Positions 13,501 to 25,835 of a stretch of DNA of 64,000 nt are shown in pieces (positions within the stretch are counted from its first letter, which is position 1; each line of letters opens with the position of its first letter). Made by a program: the position numbers and the translations under genes. The stretch comes from Alligator mississippiensis (taxonomy: Eukaryota > Chordata > Crocodylia > Alligatoridae). The stretch is taken from contig NC_081828.1 in assembly GCF_030867095.1 (NCBI RefSeq), forward strand, positions 46,043,434 to 46,107,433, given 5' to 3'. The notes beneath the pieces are model-generated. The model had not been told where the DNA came from and did no database searches. It saw nothing but the letters and a program-made list of their open reading frames with translations.

Positions 13501-13984
13501 TCTTCAAAACAACATCAGGTAAATTTGTAAGAAAAGGAGAGATTTGTTTGAATGCCCCAGTTGTCATCTTTAAGCCTCTGTGTCTGTAAGTTACTTTCCA
13601 CTGCTTCCTGCACAGGCAGCTTTAGTAGTTCTGAAACCACAGAGGTTAAGCTAAGTGGCCTGTGATACTCTGAATCTTATCTCACTTTCTTTAAAGTGGA
13701 ATGGCATTTGTTACTTCCTAGTCATTATGAATCTCTTTCTATCTTCTGTTAAACTATTAAAGTATCTGTCAGAAGGCATCTGTTCTGCCCTTTTTTTTTT
13801 AATTGGTATATTCGCTCCTCTAGAAACCAAGGAGGACTTCAAGACATTTTTTTAGTTAGGTTTTATTACTACATAGTTTAGTATAGGTAGCATTATTTTA
13901 TCTAATAAAACCTGGCAATTTTTCCCAAGTCAGTTGTTCCCTTATTAACAACTAATATGCCATGAATATACGAATACAGATGGA

Positions 13985-14090
13985 GCTAAACTGTGCTGTC
14001 ATTTTACACTGAAATAAATCTGGAGTTTAGGTCCTTTCTTCAGTGGAGTTGCTTTAGATTTACATTGGTATAACACAGAGGAGAGTTAAG
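13985..14090. repeat. Old amniote palindromic repeat remnant
   Basis: The segment contains AAATCTGGAGTTTAGG, CAGTGGAGTTGC and AGATTTACATTGGTATAAC, matching a widespread ancient amniote repeat built from 'taaatctggagtaactccattgaagtcagtggagttacac' type sequence. The copy is diverged and its ends are unclear. Confidence 0.45.
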
Positions 14091-14717
14091 CTCATGAATT
14101 CCTGATCTCTCCTGTTAACCAAATAAGACCATAATTCCTTTAAGGGATCCTGGTAACTTTACAGACATGCACCTACTTATGTGAGTGGTGAATGTAAAAG
14201 GAACAAAGGAAAATTAGTTTAAGCTAAATTACTGTGTCCATTTCCTCAAGCTGCCCATGAGCCTATCATAAAAACTATTTTCTATCTAGGCTAACCTTAC
14301 AAGATGTTAAACTACCAGGAAGATTGGGAAAACAAGATTGTGAAGTTGCCTTCTCTTTTGGTTTAATTAGCTTAAGACAGTGGTAACAGTGTACAGGCTG
14401 AAGAATCAAGTCTTTTTGTTGCTGTTTCATTTTATTCCACCAACTTGGAGGTTAATGGTTCCCTCTTTTAGTTGCTTTGGTTTTGGTGCTGTAATGGAGT
14501 GAAAAGGAATGGGATCAGGCCTTGTCTGTCACTTTTTTCTCCTGCTGACAAAGGTGTGAGAAACTTGGCTCATATTTGTGACTCATTACAGAGGAGGGGT
14601 ATTGGGCTATAAATTGATGAGTCTGATGAGGGCTTCAGCAAGCCTCTATTTCTTTCTGAAGGTGGCCTTGTCATTGATCCCTATACTAATGCAGAGCACT
14701 ACATGGAGAATGCCTAA

Positions 14718-14903
<186 letters not shown>

Positions 14904-17900
14904 TAAATTACTTTTTGAAAATTGTTTACATAATCAGAATGTTGCTAATTCTGTTTTTTTGTTGCTGCTTAATTTACGTTTTTCAACTCTAATAATCTTT
15001 TTTTCTGCTATAAGCTTTAATAGGCTTACATTCTAAAAGTATACTTGGGTAAGTGATTTATATTGAGAAATATGATTTCCATAAAACTGCTATAAAAATT
15101 CATGGTGTTTCTTCACACTGGAAAATCCAGTCAAATGCCATTTGAACTAGACTTGTCTTTTAACACATTAACATACACAGAATGTTTTTGATAGCATTCC
15201 AAAGGCAATAAAATAGAACAGAAAACTAGAACACACAACTAATTGCATGTTAAGACAATTATTCAAACATTATTCAGGCATCATTGTTTGGAAATGTCTA
15301 AGGAGAAACTTGAGATTTTGATTAACTAGCAGAATTATTTCCAATATTCTTACATTGTTAAAATATATGTTTCTCAGCTGCCAATATTATTTCCTGATTT
15401 TATTTTATTATTTAAAAAAAATCTTCCCAGCAAACTCCCAGCTTGAGTACTGATGGTATTTGCTTTGAAAATCTGGATAAGGAGTGAAATATGTCTGCTT
15501 TTTGGCTTGATTGGGTGATTTCTGGATGTATGGGAGATGTTTCCTTTAATTGACCTTCTAATCAACAACCTCTCTTCCTCTGAATTTTAGCAAGCTGTTC
15601 CAGCTTGCATCTCTGGACTGACTTCTCTCCCAAGGTCAAATTGGAATGCTCCCATTTCAGAGAACAGGATCCCATTTCTATCGTCTACGGCTTTTGTAGA
15701 GCTTAAGAAATGCTGTATTGTGTGTGGGATACATATGCCTAATTATGATAGATGGGTATGGATGGTGTGTCTCCAATAAAAGTAAAGATTTCACATGCTA
15801 AATGATCAACTTACAGAATTCACTTCCATTAGAAATTACCGAAATGTGCCCAGCACTGTGGTTGAATTAATTCTTCAAAGGAACAGGATTGTTTCAACTA
15901 TTAATAGCTATAGTAATATATATATAAAGTGTGAATAGCTCCCAACAACTTTATATAAGGGTCAGAAAAAGAGTTCTTTCCTCCCCCATCTTTTCATAGT
16001 TGGCTTGATACATACCTAAAATGAATCAGAAGATAAGATAGTATGTTGGACAGGGAAGTGGTCTAATTTTGTTTCTCTAAAATCATGCACTAAGAAGCAA
16101 AAGAGAATTGCTAAGTGATTCCTTAGAGAAAAAGCAGAACCTTTTAGAAAGCTTGTTCTCTTCAATTTCCTTCAGTCTGCTGTATAACTTCACACCTGAA
16201 GTTTTGCATGCCAGGGAGGCTGATGCTGCTCTTTAAGGAGCATCACATTTCTGTCAACCTCTTCTTTACATTCTGACAGGACAGGTATTCCCAGTATAGA
16301 TTGAAACTTAAACAGCTTCTGAAGCATGACCCTTCTAAGATTAGTTTGCATAATTGCTTTTAATAATGGGTGCCATCTTTAAAAATGTATTTAAAAAAAA
16401 ATGAAATTACTTCTAATAGACCATCTGATGTCATGTTGCTTATTTACTTCTAAATACATAGTTTGCTTATTGAAGCACACTTGTGTTGGAGAAGTGGAAG
16501 GAGAGGTAGGTGAGTTAAATGCAGCTCTTTGGAACTGTAATGTGTGGCTTGCAGCTGCCCTTCACTTTTAATATAAAGGTGTAGTTAATAGGGTTGACAG
16601 GTTTCAGCATGCACTAATCTTGATCAGCCAGGATCTAGATGGAACATTATAGGGATACATAGTCCCCAGTGGCTGTACAGTTCTGCTAAAGAAGCGGGTT
16701 GCAGTCTGCATTGTTTTCAGTAAAATAGGAGTAGCCCCAACAAGATACTGTTGGTTTGCCAATGAGGCCCTCAGGGAAAGTTTGGCCATCCTTGAGCTAA
16801 ACTATGGTAGACTGCCAAACATTGAATTTCAAGCTCATCTTTAAAGATATGTATTTGTAAGATTTTCTAAAATCTGATTTTCCTCCAGCTAAAATGAATG
16901 GTAAAATACATTGAGTATGTTTTTAAAATAAAAACATATATTTGTAGAACTTCCTTGTAACCAACTGCAAGGCATTTAAGCTTAGAGGCCCACTTAGATG
17001 AAAAGGGCAAATACAAATAGCAAAACTTAGTACCTAACCTTGTGCAGAGCCCAGGTAAATAAGTTGAGATTTCCATTTAGAATTCTGTTTCTGGGAGTGC
17101 TTTTTTGCTATGATCGCCATGGAATTATCTGTGATACAAGGAGACAACCTAATTGGAAACAGCATGTACTGTTGCAACTGTTCCGTCGCATTTGCAACAC
17201 AGAGAGATTGGATTGTTTGATAGAATAGACACCGGCAGTTGGACAGTGAATCCCAGTTTTCAGACGTGTATCATTATCGTTTTGAACTTCTTGGCGCCAG
17301 AAGCCAGGATTTCCTGATGCTTAGAGCTAATGTAAAATGCATTAGTGCTCCAAGGCATGAGCAACGGAATTGCCAGTCCCATGAGTTTGGAGATTCAAGC
17401 CCTTCTACCTCTCCAATTCTGAACTGGTGTTGGAAGGTAAAGCCGTTCTTGCTAGAGAAGCTAATTAAAAATAATAGCAGAGAGTCGGGGTTCTTTTTAT
17501 GTATTATAGTGTAGATTTCATCCATACCAAAATATAATTCCGAGGGTATTTTTATGCTTACATTTTAAAGCTAACAAGAACCTTATGGGAAGGATTATTT
17601 TTAAGCCAGTCCCAGCTTTTAATAAATTAGGAGTTTTGTTATAAAACTGGTTTGGTTTTCTATTATTAATTAGATGAAGTTTGCACAAGCTAATTTAAAA
17701 AAAAAGAAGAATTGGACCATCATCATTTCCCATATAACTTATTAGCTAGTAGATAATGTTTGTTACTAGAACAAGGAATGGCTGACTGCTGAGTTGGTGC
17801 ATATTTCTGTGTGCTTGGAGTCTGTTTGCCTCCAGTATTTTTCTATTTTTATGCTACCTTCTCTTGGTTTGGGCTTTTACATTTGGCTTAAAATGTTCTG

Positions 17901-20878
17901 TAATAGGAACAAGTGTTTAATTGGCTGTGGGGTTCTGAGATAAGTTTGTCTATGAAAACTGAGAGCATCTTTTGAAAGTTGAAACAAGGGGACTGCCTTA
18001 ATGTTGAGTTGCTGCCATTTGGCTTGGAAGAATTCAGTCATCTGTTCTTCTTTCTGTTGCAGTATGAGAGAAAATATTGATATGCATAGAGTTTTCATTT
18101 TACCTGAGGTGTTTCCTGCCATAGCCAAAAAGAGAAGGAACTTGCAGTCTATATACATTATTCAGGCAGACCAAAAAGGACCTCCCTTTTTCCCCCAAAG
18201 ATTTTTTCAATATAAGTTAGGTAGTTGCATGAGAGTAGTAGATCCAATTGGTTTGGATATTTGCGAAGGAAAAAAAAATACTTTTGGTGTTACATGAGTC
18301 ATGATTGCCCATAGTTTCACTAGATGGGTAGGAGTTTTTGTCAACGAAATGGACGCAACTGGGCTCAAGCTGCTTCAAGTTTCCATTGTAAGTTGCTCCA
18401 GATAAAGCCTGCATCAAGAGACCCAGCCAGCACCAGCTTCCTTATATTAAATCATTACAGTTATCATACTGCATGGAGCAAACAGAGACAAATAGGCATA
18501 CATTTAACTAAGAGATAAGGGCATATTCTACTTCTGGAATATCATCCATGTTTTCACCAGTGTAGTATAGGAAAACAGAAACGGGACCCTCCAGTCAAAG
18601 CTGGGTTCAAGGCTGCAGCTGTCCCAGCCTCAGTGAAGCCTTTGGGACTGTTGAATATGTACAACCCGATAGAAAAACAGCTACAATAAAAGAAAAGTGA
18701 CTTCCCTCCCAGTGCTTATCTCCTGTGGTCTGGGCCTTGTCCCGGTCAGCACAAAGGCTGCAGAGCTGGAGCCATTGTGGAGTCTGATTCAAGTAGGGAG
18801 GTCAGTAATTCAGGCCAGCAACTTAGCAGGAGTCCAAAATGGTTAGACATTTATAGGACAGACATTGCTTTTTTGACCATTGCTCCAAGTAATAATATGA
18901 AGAATAGCAAGATCTGCAGTTCCAGTGGGCTGGAAAAAGAAATTTAAGGGATGTAAAGTCATATTTCAAGGACATAACCTGTCCATTATGAGGCTTTTTT
19001 TGTTTCTTACTCTTAAGTACCTGGTACTGACCACTGTCAGAGACAAAAATACTGGGCTAGGTAGCCCAACTTCTATGTGCAAAGTATAAAATACTGGGAA
19101 GGACACCATAGGGGCTTGTGGGCTTAAACATCACAGCACTGCTTCAGCTGCCTGATGGTTTGTTCACAGTGCTACCTTGTTCATCACTTCATCCAGAAGT
19201 TTCAGTAAACAGAACCATTGTTGATGTCAGTGCCCATCTGGTTGAAGGAAAAAGAGGTGGAACAAAAAGACAGAACCGTATTTGTTATACTCATGTCACC
19301 ATAGCAAAGAAATGTTATACAATACTTGCATTCACACAACAGGTTACTCAGCAAAGAAGCAGATAATCATCTTGGCAAATGTTATGGCCTTCATTGTAGT
19401 GAACCATGATACTTTAGTCAGAATAGCCTACAAATAAACATGAGACATGTCAGGTGAGTTTGTGAATTGTTGACCTCGGGTTAAAGATCTATCTTGTTTT
19501 CCAAACTCTAAACAGGCATTTTTTTTAATTGGATTTATGTCATTGTGCATAGTATATTAAGGAAAGTTTTTCTTTAATATGCTATTCAGTGAAAGGGTGA
19601 TAAAACTATTGATACTGTATATTCATTTTCCAGAAAGTTCAGTGAGACTGACTTGCATACTGCTTCAAAAAACCTGAGGGAGTTTTTGACAACTTGTATT
19701 CAGGCTTCTTCATTGCCTAGAAATAGATTTTTCTGATTAGATTTCCAGCTTTAAGGCCCTTACAGCATCTTATAGAAGCAAATGAGTATTAGGCACAGAT
19801 TTGAAATTAATTATTAAAATCCAAATTCATGACTCCTGGTTCCTGATACCTTTTAATACCTAATGAAAGTTTTACTTCTGCAGTAAACAAATTCCTACCT
19901 TTGGTTAGCATGGTAACAAAGCAGTGTCTGAGTTACACAGGGAGAGATCAGCTAGAAGATTTCTTTAGGAATATTTATTAATCAAATTTTAATGACTGTC
20001 TAAAGATTGATTACTTTCTGCTTTCTAAAACACAGCAGGCGAAATTTGTGATGGCTGGGCATCTCATAATGGATATATTCATAGAAGGCTTCTTTTCCTG
20101 CAGGAGAGACAGTTTTTTAATCTGTCCTGACTATTCCTAAGTAATGGCATGAACTTGGTTTTTAGTAAGTGCCAATTTTCTTGTAAACAGAGAAAATTTG
20201 GGAGCTCTGACTAAGCTATCTGTAACGTTAGAAAGATGAATAAGTAGGAATGCTGGAGCTACACCAAGTTCTCAATTTCTCTTGCAAAAGAACATTTTGG
20301 AATGTCCTTTTCTCCAGTACAACCTCCTGTAACTCATTTATAGCAAGGTAGCAAGTTGCCATTGCACAACTTTCTTAATTTTCACTGAGACAAGGGTTTC
20401 TGTATGTTGTGTTCCAGTATATGCATTAGCATATCCTTTGAACAGAGGTTTAATTGAAGCATCTTTCCTTAGAAAAGTGAGGTTTGGCACATCAAACAAA
20501 TACAGTTTTATAGTGTGGCTGTTTGTCTTAATCCATGGCTGGACATCTTTGCTATTGACTAATTTTAAAGTCAGTGAACTGTAGATGGATTTTTTTTTTG
20601 ATTGGGTGGATCATTGTGATCTGTTGAGATTGATATGTGTTGAAAAGAGACTGGGGAGCCAGAACCACCTCCACTCTGCAGTGTCTTTGTTCAGACTGTC
20701 TCTCTACAGCTGCTGGGAAGTGTGACTCCAGCACATGTAGGCACACCTGAGTTAGTCTTAATATAGTCATCTTGGGCACCAGTAGCAGTGAGGCTGTAGG
20801 AGCAATGGCTTTAGCCAACACCTGCATGTGCCTGAATAACGCATGCTGTTGATATGTCTGTATAGCTTTATTGGTACC

Positions 20879-20911
20879 CAAGCTAGATGACAGCTAGCTT
20901 GGATTTGTGTA
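20879..20911. repeat. Short palindrome in a probable MITE end
   Basis: CCAAGCTAG and CTAGCTTGG flank a 6-8 base loop in a context (acccaagctagatgacag) resembling the ends of small sauropsid DNA elements that read CTAGCTTGGGTA. The extent of the element, perhaps 20640-20945, could not be fixed. Confidence 0.4.
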
Positions 20912-21060
20912 CCTCGACAGGTAATTGTGGTGTGGATATACACTCAGCCTCTCTGCCTCCCTTTTCTAAGGAGCGTATTGAAGATTCACTTAAAGTTTAT
21001 AGGGGCAGTTCCAAAGGGGTTGCAGTGGTGAGGATGTACTGCCATTTTGGATTGGACCTC

Positions 21061-21576
21061 ACTACAGGAGCCTCCAGGGATTTTTAAGTCCATAAAGCAG
21101 GTGAAAATGGCACCCCCCTTCCTGCTTAGAGGCATGTCCTGTTCTCCGTTCCCCACCTGCCTCTGCTGCTTTCCCTGCTGTTCCAGGGATGGGGAAAGCA
21201 CCAGAGCCACTCCTGCCCACCCCAGCTGGGCTGCACAGGGGCTGAGTTCAGCTGGGTCAAGGACTGTGGCAGCAAGAAAAGGGGTTCTCTTTCCCCATAC
21301 TTGTTTCCCCTAGGGGGACTAGTCAAGGAGGGTGGGGGGAATTACTCTCCTGCTGCACTGTTAAAATTGTCCCTGTTCCTACATGAGCCCATCCTGCACA
21401 CAGCCTGTCTGGCTCTGGTATTTCCCCACCACCAGGACTGTAAGAAATGCAGAAGCAGCAGGTGTGGTAGATAGGGTAGAGGAGTGAAAGAGATGTGCCT
21501 CTAAGCACAAAAGGGAAGGGAGGTGGGGATTTTCACTTGCTTTGGAAACTTAAAAGTCCCTGGAGGCTCCTGCAGT
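21061..21576. mobile_element. MITE with about 50-bp terminal inverted repeats
   Basis: The left end ACTACAGGAGCCTCCAGGGA continues for about 50 bases (TTTTTAAGTC...AAAGCAGGTGAAAATGG) and is matched by the reverse complement of 21525-21576, which begins ACTGCAGGAGCCTCCAGGGA and continues through CTTTTAAGTTTCCAAAGCAAG. The interior is GC-rich and non-coding. No clean target-site duplication was found, so the superfamily is unassigned. Confidence 0.75.
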
Positions 21577-22249
21577 ATAATCTCCCTGCACTGACTGGGG
21601 CAGAGGAGACTGGGATAGTGGGGTGCAACCACTAGGAAATCCTGGTTCCACCTCTGCTTGTAGTTGGCCTCAACAAAGTTGTCCTGCTTCAGTCTGTGAA
21701 TCCTTCAGAATCTGTTTTTGAAGCAGGAGAATCCACAGTTGCAGGAGTTTGAGTGAGAATAATCTTTTTTTAAGGTGGTCTTGTATTCTGTTTGTATAGC
21801 TCATCTTCTGAGGCACTGACTCTTCAGTTGTGCTTTCTTTTGTGACTGGTTCATTTTTGTTTCTTTAAAAAAACTTTGGCCCTTTACTTCCTACCTATGC
21901 AGCATCTGGATGGAAGGTGCAGATCACTTCTGAAAGTGAAGGCCATGTATGGATTTAATATGGGCAAGCAAAACAAATTACCTCTAGTGGATTTTCCTGT
22001 ATACTTGCAGACCTGCCTGGCTGTGCATCCTAAAAGAGAATATCCCTAAGATTAACAAGTGCATGTTCTCACTTGTGGTCCATACTGGATCTAAATCCAG
22101 GGCTAGAGTAGTGGAAGTCTAATGTACCCTGTTCATCATTGCATATTAGGAATAACAGAGGCCATAACTGTGGGTGGATTTGAACTCAAGGAGATGTTCT
22201 AAAGATCAGGAATGCACTTTTTTAGGTGGGGAGCAGGGGAAAGAGAGGG

Positions 22250-22362
22250 GCAAGGTGGTTCAGAAATTACTGAGTGAAGCACTTTGGTCTTTTATGCAGG
22301 ATCTGATAGTCTCTGATAGGTGATCTGATGGTCTCTTTTGGCCTTAAGGATCTATTAAATTA
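22250..22362 (+). repeat. Diverged CR1 LINE 3' tail
   Basis: The stretch TATGCAGGATCTGATAGTCT and later TGGTCTCTTTTGGCCTTAAG resembles the end of older CR1 copies (atgatcataatggtcccttctggccttaaagtc). It is short and degraded. Confidence 0.55.
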
Positions 22363-22384
22363 TTCCACAGGAGATTTTAAGTGA

Positions 22385-22490
22385 CATTTTCAGAAGTGCT
22401 ATGCCCTGACCTCCATCTGCTCCCATTGAAATCACTGATAAAAGTGTCACTGACTTCACTGGGAGCAGTGTGAGCCAACACTAAGCACAT
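22385..22490. repeat. Ancient amniote palindromic repeat
   Basis: Inverted similarity between CTGCTCCCATTGAAATCA and TGACTTCACTGGGAGCAG, the typical 'tgacttcaatgggagca' unit of an old dispersed amniote repeat. Confidence 0.55.
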
Positions 22491-22779
22491 AAGGACATCC
22501 CAACCTGAATTTCTGAGCAAGATTGTGTCAAATTGCTAAAAGTATTGACGTAGAAAACAAATATAAAAATTACCTCTGTCTTTGCACTGATGCTTTTGAT
22601 TTTGAGGGATCTTGTATTTTAGACTGGTTATGTCATTAATCAAAGCTTCCTTTAGCACATGGAAGAGAGGGGGGTCTGTAGCTGTAAAATGGGAAGGGGA
22701 TGATCCTATGATTAAGATTGGGATCAGGGCCAGGAAGTATAGCAGAACCAGGATGAGAACATTGAGGACCTTAACAATT

Positions 22780-22885
22780 CACAAAAGTTTTCTGTGCCTT
22801 TATTTTCCCACCTGTAAAATGGGGCAGAACATATTTATTAGGCTTAGGGGTGAGATTTGAGGCTATTTGTTTAATGTTTTAAAAA
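22780..22885 (+). repeat. MIR-like CORE-SINE fragment
   Basis: The sequence TATTTTCCCACCTGTAAAAT followed by GGGGCAGAACATATTTATTAG and GAGATTTGAGG matches the pattern of the MIR 3' region (ttcctcatctgtaaaatggggataat...gaggattaaa). A second CTGTAAAATGGGAAGG lies at 22682. Only the core is recognisable. Confidence 0.55.
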
Positions 22886-24162
22886 TCTCTTTTAACTATC
22901 GATAGAAAAACTGAGGGTTGTATGTTGTTGTTGCTACCTGATTTTACACTGATAGAATACCATTATGATGTTTCTTAGATTTCCAGTAGTTTCATTTTCT
23001 TCTCTCCTTTTTTTTTTTTTTTCATTTTCTTTTTCTCTTTTTCTTTTAACTTTTTGCATCGTTTAAACTTTGTAAAAAAGTGACACTTTTATTTTTTGTC
23101 CTTGAAAAGTATTCAGGGGGGAGAGATTGTGTTTCTGCTATTTGGACACTATTCATTTTGCATTTCCCAAGGAGAATTGAATTAGGTTTTATTAGTATAT
23201 TGAGCCTATAACTTTGTAACCAGGTTTTATTAGTTTATCACACATCAGTATTAACAAATTGTAAATTCCACTGAAATAAACAAGAAAAAGGGCTTAGGAG
23301 CTATGAAGTTTCTGAAAGAAAAAGGTTTTAATCTAAAAAAAAAAAAAAAAATGCTCTACTGCTACAAAATTAAAATATACTCAATCTCTTTAATTCTTTG
23401 TTACCATCTACAGGTTTCATTTTTTTTAAATGTAGCTGTGTGGGGTCAGGAGGCTTCACAAAGTTTATGATCCAATTTTATATTCCCTGAGGTCTGAGTG
23501 GGTATTGTAAATGCACGTAATGTTACAGTTTACCTTGTGCCTAGAAAGTGCCAACAACAGACTAGAACCTGGCTCACTGTCAGGGTTCAGATTATAGTTC
23601 CTGAAAAGCTGATAGAAAGTTTCTTTGATTTCTTTTGAACAGTGAATCATGCCAGAATGACAAGACTCAGAACACTTTCATTTGTATGTGGGATCTTTTA
23701 GTTGTGGGATTCAGTTATTGCTGAATTTATTGCTGTTGTAGTGCTGGATACAGGTTTTAGGGCTTGTTTACAAAGCCACATGTAAAATCAAACTGTTATA
23801 ACACAATCAGGGCACTATTATCAGTTTCTGTACAAGTGTAGATTGGACCAAACCACCATGTTATGCTGTTGAACCTTGTTACTGCCTTTTAAATACTAGG
23901 GTCCTGAACCTTCAAGGATCCTTGTGTACTTGTGTGCCCTGGGACTTCCCCAGGGTAAGGGTGGGGTGTGCCTGTGCTGTGCCCAAGGTCTCACCACTGA
24001 CTGGTTTGGTACTGTCTAGACAAAAAGAACATTTTTTCATGGCATCATGGCCTCATGCAGTAGGGTTCCTATGTAGAGAAGCCCTGTGTATATGTATTGG
24101 TATTATAGTAACATGAGTTCATAGACACTTAGGGCATCTTTTGGAAGTCTCTCTATTTAAAG

Positions 24163-24376
24163 AGCCGGCAACATTTCATATATTCAGCATCTTGCACTTC
24201 AAAACGGCAGCAGGGGTGCTTTAACTAAAGGCCATTCAATGAGCTTTAGTTCAGGTGCCCCTGCTGCCATTTTGAAGCGTGGGGACACTGAATACACGTG
24301 ATGCCAAGGCTGCTGGAGCATGCTAATTAGCACACACCAACAGACTCAATAGAGTCTGCTCTGATGTGTTCTAATT
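24163..24376. repeat. Fold-back MITE, copy B
   Basis: The arms CTTCAAAACGGCAGCAGGGG...AACTAAAG (about 24195-24234) and CTTTAGTT...CCCCTGCTGCCATTTTGAAG (about 24244-24279) pair over about 40 bases around a short loop. A second hairpin pairs AATTAGCACACACCAACAGA with TCTGCTCTGATGTGTTCTAATT. Same family and same two-hairpin layout as copy A at 3183-3450. Non-coding. Confidence 0.75.
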
Positions 24377-24451
24377 GGATTGAGATGGAGCAAGTGTTGG
24401 GCATGTGTATAGGTGCCATAAGTTCACAATGCACTATCCGATCAACTAATC

Positions 24452-24710
24452 CAGGGGTGGCCAGCCTATGACACGTGCCACATGTGGCCTCTGTGTGGCA
24501 CGCAAGAGACCAAGGAGGAGACAGGCAGTGCAACAGTAGATAAGGCAAGGAGCAGAAAGCAGTGTAGAAGATCAGGTAGGGAGCACAGGGCAGGGAACAA
24601 AAAGCAGAGCAGCAGATTGAGCAGAAAAAAGGATCTGAATGGCACTTGGGGGGGGGGGAGGGTGCAGGGCTAATTTATAGCACACCTGCCAAGAAGGTGA
24701 GCCCCCACTG
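24452..24710. mobile_element. hAT-like MITE with 8-bp target duplication
   Basis: Left end CAGGGGTGGCCAGCCTATG, right end GTGAGCCCCCACTG. The flanks AACTAATC (24444-24451) and ATCTAATC (24711-24718) agree at 7 of 8 positions. The left end is the widespread vertebrate hAT type beginning CAGGGGTGGCCAA, related to the element at 949. A short G-run is present near 24650. Confidence 0.8.
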
Positions 24711-24739
24711 ATCTAATCCAACCTCTAACCCGCAAGGAC

Positions 24740-25835
24740 TGCACTTTTTTACTGTGGGGATGTAAAGGTGCAGTAGGGCAGTTCTTGTGCCTTTGTCCAG
24801 CCTGCGGCTGGTCCCTCTGTCCCACCTGGCCCGGGCACTGTCCAGCCCATGGTGCATCCCGCTGTCCCTGAGTTCGCAGTAGGGCTGAGGCAGCTCTGCA
24901 GCCAGGCTCCCATTTCCTGGCAGCCCCAATGGTGCCAGCTCCTTCTGGCTGCCACTGCTGACCCTGGCCCCATGCAGACCAGCCAGGATCCATGCCTGTA
25001 GGGCCCAAGCCCTGGGCTGAGTGCACAGCTGCAGCCCAGCCCACTGTGCCCCGTGTGGGAGTTGGGGTCCCTGCAGCACCTGCTCTGGACCTGCCTGCCC
25101 CAGCCATGATGAGCCACAACAGTGGTGACCGGGCAGAAGCTGCTGCTGAGGGTGGGGAAAGAGTGAGACTCGACTACCTCTCCCTCGCCACTCCTGGGTC
25201 CTCCTTGCTGCAGCTGCCCAGAGTCTGTGCCAAGGCTGCCCTGCAGTTTTCTCTCCACTATCGTCACTCCCTCCAGCACTGCCTCTGGGCTGCCCTGGGC
25301 CCCTGCACCTGGCAGGGAGGGGTTGCAGGACAGTGGCAGCAAGAAGGGCCCAGCAGCAGCAAGGGAGAGGCAGCAAGGTCCTGCTTTTTCCCCTACCCCC
25401 AGCAGCAACTTCTGCTCAGCTGCCACCACCACCACTCTATCTCTGGAGCAGGTGCTGCAGGGATCCCAACCCTACATTGTGGGGAGGAGGAGGCAGGGGG
25501 AGCTGGAGCAGGGGCCGGGCCTGTGCATTCAGCCCAGGGCTGGGCAGAAGCTGCTGCTGGGTGCTAGGCAAAAGTGAGACCTAGTGGCAGGTGCAGTTGC
25601 CTCCCGCCTCACTGCTGCAGGGACCTACTTGCTGCTGCAGCTGCCTGGAACCTGTACTGGGGCTGCCCTGTGGCTCCTCCCTGCCAGACATGGGGCCCCA
25701 AAATGGCCCAGAGGCAGCATTGGTGGTGGCAGGGGCCCCAGCTGAGCTGCCCCTGCTGAAGCTGGCACCTGCCCACGTTCACGTCAGCTTTCTGCCTGCC
25801 TGTGGGCCTATCCTATGTAGGTTTCATCCCTCTGA
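24740..25835. repeat. GC-rich block of rearranged CTG/CAG-rich units with an inverted repeat
   Basis: About 1.1 kb of CTGCTG/GCAGCC-rich DNA. Segment 25009-25165 returns in reverse complement at 25380-25541: both share GAGCAGGTGCTGCAGGGA, AGCAGCAG-TTCTGC and AGCCCAGGGCT. Part of the unit also recurs directly near 25535-25670 (AGAAGCTGCTGCTG and TTGCTGCAGCTGCC). Frames of up to 233 codons exist on both strands, but they are composition-driven and overlap in several frames. I treat it as a rearranged repeat, not a gene. Confidence 0.55.

Noticed and set aside
24675..25584. Frames of up to 233 codons on both strands
   Set aside because: Low-complexity GC-rich repeat block; frames overlap in several phases and the translations are Gly/Pro/Cys/Gln-rich with no domain.
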